Shown here: in pieces, positions 56,812-64,000 of the stretch
Layout of the letters: every line of letters begins with the position of its first letter
Numbering within the stretch: the stretch's first letter is position 1
DNA from: Pratylenchus scribneri
Lineage: Eukaryota > Nematoda > Chromadorea > Rhabditida > Pratylenchidae
DNA: 64,000 bases
Reading direction: 5' to 3'
Assembly (NCBI GenBank): GCA_030063045.1
Contig: JAQSEB010000184.1
Span: 124,001 to 188,000, forward strand
Notes under the pieces: model-generated
The model's input: the letters and a program-made list of their open reading frames with translations, nothing else
Told to the model about the DNA's origin: nothing
The model's database searches: none
Made by a program: the position numbers and the translations under genes

Positions 56812-59800
56812 CGCAGCAAATTTTAAAATTTTAATAAAAATGAAATAACTCTGAAAAGATTGTATTAAACATCAAGTATTTAAGTGCCTTGTACTAATTG
56901 TTGTAAGTTTTATAAGATAGGAATTAGGATGCTTTTTGATTTAATAGAAACGGGTTGATTAATGATTAGTAAATATTGGATTGTTTTATGTATGTAGGAT
57001 TTTCGACCATATAACAGCTAACTATGCAATACAAACATCAAGCACTACTTGGTTTGTAGAACAAGAATAAGCTCAACACATTTCTCGATTCAATTTTTCA
57101 CTTATAAAAAACCGAAGAGGCCTAGGCTTGGTTCGTGGTGACTGGGTGAATCGTGGACCCAGGAATTTTTGTTGGTTGCTGTTGCTTTATTTTTTTTTGT
57201 ATATTTCTCTCTCTTTAATTGCTCATCATCATCATATTATATCGCCATATTTTTTCTCTGACATTTATAGAAAAAGAAGAGAAAAAAAATAAAAATAAAT
57301 TTTGATCAAAATTTAAATTCGATTCAATGGCCCTTCCTTCATCTCATTGCATATGCATAGCCTCCATTTTTCATTTCAAGGTTTTTATTATATATCAACA
57401 AAATCCGGATGAAGTAAATTGGTCATTTTTCTTGAACCATTTATGAATTAATTATCTTTATTTTAATTTTATTATTGAACTTCACAATTCTCGCTTAAAT
57501 ATTGGAAAATAATTTCCATTTCCTTCGAAAAACTAATTTAATTTTCCACTTCCTCATTGGCATCCACACATTTCAGCGACGTCAAAAAAATGACAATTGT
57601 TGACAGCCCATTCCCCAAATTCTGCAAAACTTCTTTCCAATGCTTTCCGCAATCATTTTCGGCTTCCTTTCCTCAATCTTCATTGTCCTCCTTCTCCCCA
57701 ATTCCCCGTTTGGTTTGGTGGACCTTTTTGACTTTGATGACAGCCGCCGCTGGCCATGAAAGAAGGAAATGAAGGAGCGAAGAAGGGGACCTATTGTTTG
57801 GCCGTCAAAAGGGCCAAGTCGAAAGGGGGTGGGGGTGTCAATTGTCGCAGTCCCCGCCATCCGTCCATGATGATGGTTTCCGTCGCTTTTCCCTCTACAA
57901 TTTTTCCCACCGCCACAAATCACTTCTCATTAGCCTTTTCCGAGCACCCTAAATGAATGTGAATGGGTTTTTTGACTTTTGATGATGGAAGAGGATGGGC
58001 GAAAGGGGACCATTTAAAAATGGGGTCCATCATGCAAAGAATGTAGCTCTTCAAAAAAGGCACACACACAATTGACGACAATTGTCGCCTTGGGGGTTGA
58101 TTGAAAGACACCAACGCCTTGTTGCCTGCCTTTTGTTGGGTTGGGGTTTTTCCGAGAAATTTCGCCCCCACGTCGCACATTTTGGTGGCAGCAAAAAAAA
58201 GAGGACAGCCCCAGAGGCGAGGGAAGGTGGGACAACGACGACAACGATTTTTTTGTTGGCCGCTCATCGTGGACTTTGGTTGCTTGATTGGAAAAAAATT
58301 GAGGGTGGAGGGGCGGAGAATGGGATGGAATGGGAGGCGACATAAACCCTTCAAAATCAAATTAGTTCATTGACGTTAAACCTTCACTGTGGATGGGGAG
58401 GGGATTTTGCCACCCTATGCTTAATTGGCCTATATCATTTGGCTAAAATAACCCAATTGTTGGCAAGTGGCAATGGCAACTTTATCACAAATTAATATAT
58501 AGCTTTGCCATCTTTCACTTTTTTCATCAACAATTTTTCATCATTATTCGAAGATTTTATCCAAAAAATGGAACTTTTCGATTAACTCTGACATTGATGG
58601 GGAGAATGGATAGTTTGGCCAAAATGAAATGGCCAGAAATGGATGAAGGGGAAATGTAAATTCATTCCTTTTCATTCCAATCTCAAATATTTGGTACATT
58701 TGATCGAATTGGTCACAAACAATTTTATTGCCAAAGGCAATTCTTTTTCGCCTCATTCCTAGTCTTCTAAAGAATAAAGATGAAGAGAAGATAATTCATT
58801 CTTTCAAATCAACCCAATGGCTTATTTACTTCAGCCATCAAACTCTTTGGCCATAAAAAGTGGTCGATGAAGAGAAAAAATGTTTAGAAGAGAGAAAAGG
58901 GCGAATTATGCAAATGAATTCATCAATCCAAAAAAATATGTCCATTTCCTTCCCATTTGGAAGGGACTGAATTAAAAAGGTCATTAATTCATACACCAAT
59001 TTCCCTGTACAAGTTCTGCATTTTATCCATCCAATTCCCCCTTTAGGATAAGTTTCTCTTTTAAGCCTTCTGATTCTGATAGAAGAAATTTGCTTTGAGG
59101 GAATTGTCCCTTGTTTAAAGACCCAAAGGTCACATCACAATTCACAAATGCGGAAAATGGGGGGAAGGTGGCAAAAATAACAGTGCTTGCGGCTTCCTAT
59201 AAAAGACACAAATGACAGACCGCCATCCTTTGACATTTTCACAAACCGCACAAATACATATTTATTCGGTGTCACAACAAATTCAAAATAACAAATTGTC
59301 TCAAACATAAAAAATGAATGGAGAATATGTTTTTCTTGTCCCTATTTTCCTATAGGCCCCATATTCGTGACATTATCCCTTCCATTTCAATTGCCCCCGA
59401 TCATTTCCCATAGCCGCAGGAGCACTTCATTCAACCCCTCCTCCCCGTCCATATAAAGCCATTCATTTTGCCTTCATTCACCCTTTTCCCCATATAAGGT
59501 TCTGATTCATTCACAACATTTTCTCCTCCATCAATATGTGTGCAAAAATGGAAAATATGGGGACAGCAGCTCACGGGCTGAGGGCTTCATAAGAGCGAGC
59601 GGTCCGTCGCCGAGGGGGGACAATTTTCATCCATTACCGTATTCCTTGATGAGAGTTAACAAACCGCCGAGAATTGCAAAGGGGACAAAATGAAAGAGGA
59701 TGAAGATTTTATTGCCAGTTCTATTTTTTGTTTAAAAAAACATCTTTTTTTTATTACTTTTGAAGAACAAATTGGTTTTAAATTATTATGATTTCTTAGC

Positions 59801-59881
59801 CTTTATGCCAGATTTTACCTTTCCTTTTTATAAACGTTCCTCTAATTTTCCCATAATTTTAAGCAAAAATCCCTCCCAAAA
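56812..59881. other. Long divergent non-coding region before basonuclin gene
   Basis: Three kilobases between the starts of the LOTUS-NADAR gene (-) and the zinc-finger gene (+). No frame shows protein character beyond chance; those at 57557-58373 overlap on both strands and are composition-driven. A long upstream region is typical of developmental transcription factors. CCATATAAGG (59490-59499) matches a CArG/SRF-type site. Confidence 0.5.
59490..59499 (+). promoter_or_regulatory. CArG-box match CCATATAAGG
   Basis: Exact CC(A/T)6GG match about 390 bp upstream of the basonuclin-type gene, with a near-match (CCATATAAAG) about 40 bp before. It could equally be a TATA-like element; function is untested. 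Confidence 0.3.
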
Positions 59882-61941
59882 ATGGCCTCATCAGATTCAA
59901 CATTGTTCCCCATTCAAAGTGTGCCCCAAATTCTTCCTCAACATTTAGTCCTTCTCGCCGCCCTCAACCAACAACAAAATCCAGCCCAACAATTGGCCTT
60001 GTCCCCAATTATTTTGCAACAACATTTTCTCCCGCAACTTTCACCACTGCACCCAATTCCTTCCCTCAAATGCCAAAGTCCATCATCATCTTCAAATGGG
60101 CTTCTTCTCTTCCCTTCTCCTCCATCGCCCGCAATCGCACAACATCAATCCGCCTCATTCGCCAATCGCCTTCGGCCTCTTTTCAATTCACTGCTTCATG
60201 GCTTCCAGGCAATTCCAGTGCGAATGAAGGTGGCCACTGGGCAAATCAGTCTTTTCCATTTATTTATTTATTTATCAATTTGACACAGATTCTGATGGAT
60301 AGAGCGTTGGAATTGCTTGCCGAGGAGGAGGATGAGGCGGAATGTTTGTTGGCCAATTGCGGATGGACATTGGCCGATTTTAGGCGGGGCTATCATCAAA
60401 ATGTAAGCATTTTAGTCTTATGTCTTTTATCATTACCCTTTTACAATCCTTCCAATGCTATCAATTCTATTCCCCAATATTTTGAAGCCTCCATCTCCTT
60501 CGGGACTTTGGCAATGTGCGCCCCCGCATTTGGAGTTGCAACTTTTGCATTCTGCCAACGTTCTTTTGCCCGAATTGGCCCCACTCGTCCATTCATTACG
60601 CCAATCCGCTGTCCATTCCCTTTTGGCATTGGCTCTGGCAGGTGGTGCTGAACAACAACAGCAGAGGATTGTGGCAAGGGAGGAGGCGGAATTGGGGGCC
60701 ACAAATTTGGCATCGGAACAATTTTGTGGCAGTCCAAATGGAGGCGATAATGAAGGGAAAGACCAAATGGAAATTGGAACATTGATGAAGAAGGAAGAGG
60801 GGGAGGATGGAATTGGAATTGGTAGATCGCCTTCAAAAAGTTCAGGTGAATTGCATTTATGGCCATAAATATTTTAAAATAAATCCTCAAAAATATTTGT
60901 GGATAACATTCATTTTAAAATAAAGAAATTTTATTCTTTTTAATTTTGGCCAAATTTCCAACAAAATCACCAATTTATTCATTGGACCAATTTATTCATT
61001 GCAGACCACACCGACGAATTCGATGGCCAAATGATGAAGCGGGAAAGGGACGAGGAAGAGGCCGAAGATGAGCTCACAAATCCCGCGACGTCGGCGAGCA
61101 CCCTAATAGAGGACGATGATTCGGCCGAAGTGGATAGCAGCAGCCATTTGGGCTCATCAATTAAAGAGGAGCAAATGGAAATTGGAGGCGGAGGAATTGG
61201 CCCAGAATTCGGCGTTGAAGAGGATTTGGGTGGCGAAGAAGTGAAAAAATTGACCGGTGGGGGCAAAAGGCGAGTACAATGCCCGATTTGTTTAAAGGTT
61301 GGAATTGATGGGTTTAAGCATTAACAATTCCTTATTTTACAGACATATTGCGACAAAGGTGCCCTCAAAATACATAATAGCGCCGTCCATTTGAAGGAGA
61401 CTCATTTTTGCACAGTACACGGATGCGATCGAGCATTTTCGTCCAGAAGAAGCAGGTGATTTGCCCTCAGAATAAATGAATAGCCCTTCTCTAAATTATT
61501 TTAATTTTAATTCCGGCCGTTTTTCGGAAAAAATTAATTCCGCCTACCGGAAAGAATAAATGATAAAATTATTTGAGAATCCTATACAAATTTCATTATT
61601 TTACTTTTGACTTCATTTCCAGAAATCGACATTCCCTAAATTTGAATATGCATGCTGGATTATTGGCCAAAGGCGGTAGACGTTCAAAAATAATTGCCAT
61701 CGGCGATTGGGAGGAGGCCGAAGAAAGTGGGCAAAATCCGCAAAAAAGAGGGCGAATTGAAGAAGAAAAGGACCACTCCAAAATGATATTGGAAGGATTT
61801 GAAGAATTAGAAGGGCAAAGGCCGGAGCAAAAATTAGAAGAGGAAGGAATGAACGAAAATTCGGCAAATTTGATCCACCATCAAATTCTTCGTTTGCTGG
61901 AGGCAACCAAACCAAAGGCGGTGGCTGAAGCAATAAATTAA
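59882..61941 (+). CDS. Basonuclin/Disco-type C2H2 zinc-finger transcription factor
   Basis: Start ATG 59882 ([16 protein letters not shown]), then Gln/Pro/Ser-rich residues. The next exon carries the basonuclin signature [20 protein letters not shown]. Further exons give [19 protein letters not shown] and an acidic stretch. The paired fingers follow: [20 protein letters not shown] with VHLKETHFC, then [20 protein letters not shown], ending NLNMH. The VHLKE-H and SSRRSRNRHS segments are the family hallmark. The C-terminal exon is acidic. Introns are short, and splices at K|ILMD, QN|PPSP, S|DHTD, LK|TYC and SR|NRHS are in phase. Stop 61939-61941. Basonuclins regulate transcription in epithelia and germ cells; Drosophila Disco acts in patterning. 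Paralogue identity is not resolved. Confidence 0.92.
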
Positions 61942-64000
61942 TTGAACAATCGGAATAATTCATTCACAAATTAGAACTTTTGCTTTTTAGTTAGGTATTC
62001 CTTTTTATTATGAATTTTATTTAATTTTAGGGACTAGATTCGATAAATTCAAAATCTTCCTTCATATATTCTATATTCCTCCCCAAACCCTCAATGCAAT
62101 TTAGACTCTCATTTTTCCAATTCATTTTAATTATTTCAATGTTCGGTGTCTGCCGTTGGCCTCGCAGATTCACTTCCAAAAATTCATAAATATTTCTATT
62201 TCTTCCCCTCAAAACAATTTATATTTTTAATGTTAACCTTCTTCCGCATTTTCCCAACCCTTCGATTCAAGGACGACGACAGACCCAAACATCAACAATA
62301 ATAATAAATGAATTTAAATAAAACAAGTTAGCCTTATCATTTTAGTGTTAATTTTATGTATTTTCTGATTTGCTTTTTGCCATAATAATTTTACAATATA
62401 AACCGAGTGCATAAAATTTTTTTTATATTTCTTCGAATTTGTAATTTGAATTGAACGACTGGTCAAATTCATCTCTTTTTTGGAAAATTGTTCAACAAAA
62501 ATGCTCAAAAATAGGAGGAGGCATTTGTGCCGAGCACATCTTCCTTCCCTGGGGACATATTCACTTCTTTTTTCAAGAGAATTTGCCGAAGGGCAAAGTT
62601 GACAGTCTCCATCGGTTGAGAGGAATAAAAGGGAGAAGAATGGGAGCACATTTTGGCCAGAAAATGGATGGCCTTTGCCCTGAGGAGTTTTAGAGGGAAT
62701 TTTGGCAGTGTTGACAGCCAACTAAAAAGGGAAAAATGGGGGATGACTTTGTTGGCAATGGAAAAGCTAAAATGGATGAATTTAAGACAGAAAAAATTGA
62801 AAAATTCTAATTCTTTTTCACCACCTTCATTCATCCTAAAAATGGTCAAAATTTAGTCATATTTTGATTTAAATTTTATGCAAATTCCTCTCCCATTTTT
62901 ACCCATTTTTTCTGGCAAAAAAGGATACCAAATAAATGGGTCCTTTTTTGTTGACATTTTTGGCCTCCATTTGGAATCACCATTTTGGCACCTAAAAAAG
63001 GAGGCCCGAAATGCCATCCATCGTAGTCCGTTTTTTGTGAAGGGTTGAAGTGGCCAAATCCTTTGGCGGCCATTCCATTTTTGGGCAGCCGCATTTGTTG
63101 AATGTCTCAAAGAAGGGCCCAACCAACACAAAAACATGCAATTAGGAGGGGAAATGGGGCCCACCATCCATCCAATTTCCCCGTTGCATACCACCAATTC
63201 GGCCAAACCTGGCACGCCATCATTTTCCATGGAGCAAAGGCAAAATGCCTCATTTTGGGGCATCATTGGTGGTTTTTGGGTGGATTTTATTGGCCAATTT
63301 CAAAAAACACATATAAACCGATGCTAATACCAATGGACAGGATCATTGCCTTTCCTTCCCCATGAGAAGAGAATGGATAAATGTGGTAAATAGTCTGCGT
63401 AAATTTAATGGCTGAGTTATGTGGCTTTATCAATTAATTCGATGTTTTGTTGATATCGGGGAGCAAAATTAGTTACATCAAAGATCAAACTTGGTTTAGA
63501 GGTTTTTGGTTGAATGAAAAAATTAAATCAACTGAATGGCCAAAATTGGATATATCAATGATAAAAAAAACAAACAAATATTTCCTTCCAAATGCCAACA
63601 ATTTTTGAGAGCTTTCCTTTGCCAATTCTTTAATGGCGAATTGGACGACAATCATCGCCTTCCCCTGTGCACTCTTTCGGCCCATTAATCTTTGCTGGCA
63701 GAATTGGCCCCAAAAATGGTGTGGAAAGGCCCTTCTCACCCTTGACGACGACCAAAAACGACGTCCCCAAGGAGAGGACATTGCATAGAGGACGGGGATT
63801 TGGCAGAGGCCACCAATAGCCGGGGGGCACACAACTCATTGTGGCCTTGCTTGTTCCTTGCCTCCTCCATTCCCCTCATGAATTGGACAGTGGGGGATGA
63901 CCATATCGGATGGATTGATGAAGATTGGGTTGGAGGGGAAGTCAAGCCGATTATGCAAATTGGAATCAACAAAAACGATGGGCAAAGAGAGGAGGCCAAC
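61942..64000. other. Right-edge region without recognised gene
   Basis: Two kilobases downstream of the basonuclin-type gene. Open frames on both strands (62314-62849, 62853-63365, 63485-63999) overlap one another and show no motif. G+C rises slightly from 63000 on. It may hold a 3' UTR and the promoter region of a gene beyond the window. Confidence 0.5.

Noticed and set aside
57557..58373. Genes in the region upstream of the basonuclin-type factor
   Set aside because: Frames overlap on both strands, end without splice signals and show low-complexity composition.
62314..63999. Several 80-137 codon frames at the right edge
   Set aside because: Overlapping on opposite strands with no motif or exon structure; likely chance in a slightly G+C-richer stretch.

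Overview
The window is eukaryotic and looks nematode. Its genes have many small exons separated by mostly 40-60 bp AT-rich introns ending in TTTTCAG or TTTTAG. Several start codons sit a few bases after such an acceptor with no donor upstream, as expected for spliced-leader trans-splicing. Same-strand genes lie 170-360 bp apart, as in operons. Protein content (SWEET, DEG/ENaC, DPY-30, LOTUS proteins) fits a nematode. The very short introns, AT-rich non-coding DNA and several GC-AG introns suggest a tylenchid-like (plant-parasitic clade) genome, but this is inference. No bacterial, viral or CRISPR features were seen.

Layout: 2.1-4.7 kb holds eIF5 and ribosomal protein L35 (+). 5.6-11 kb holds PP2A B56 and the NatC subunit NAA35 (-). 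11.5-17.5 kb holds an unrecognised internally repeated protein, DPY-30 and an RRM/zinc-knuckle protein of the LARK/RBM4 type (+). 17.9-18.8 kb holds NF-YB (-). 19.0-25.6 kb holds CCZ1, GPATCH11 and CWF19L1 (+). 26.1-27.0 kb holds a SWEET transporter (-). 28.1-29.6 kb holds the cohesin acetyltransferase ESCO/ECO1 (+). 30.8-34.4 kb holds a DEG/ENaC channel (-). 35.3-43.9 kb holds the GARP subunit VPS54 (+). Its 3.8 kb intron contains a 119/120-bp tandem array and two small paralogous genes on the opposite strand. 45.2-50.5 kb holds NOC3 (-), apparently shortened at its C-terminus, with three inverted-repeat elements in its introns. 50.8-56.8 kb holds a roughly 1,200-residue protein (-) with N-terminal LOTUS/OST-HTH-like domains and a C-terminal NADAR domain. 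59.9-61.9 kb holds a basonuclin/Disco-type zinc-finger factor (+). About 3 kb upstream and 2 kb downstream of it show no convincing gene.

Most genes are conserved housekeeping functions: translation, ribosome assembly, chromatin, cohesion, splicing and vesicle tethering. The item most worth follow-up is the LOTUS-NADAR fusion. It would place an enzyme domain associated with removing ADP-ribose from nucleic-acid bases on an RNA-binding, germ-granule type scaffold. The nested gene pair, the inverted-repeat elements, the tRNA-like inverted duplication and the repeated 11.5 kb protein are the other non-routine signals.
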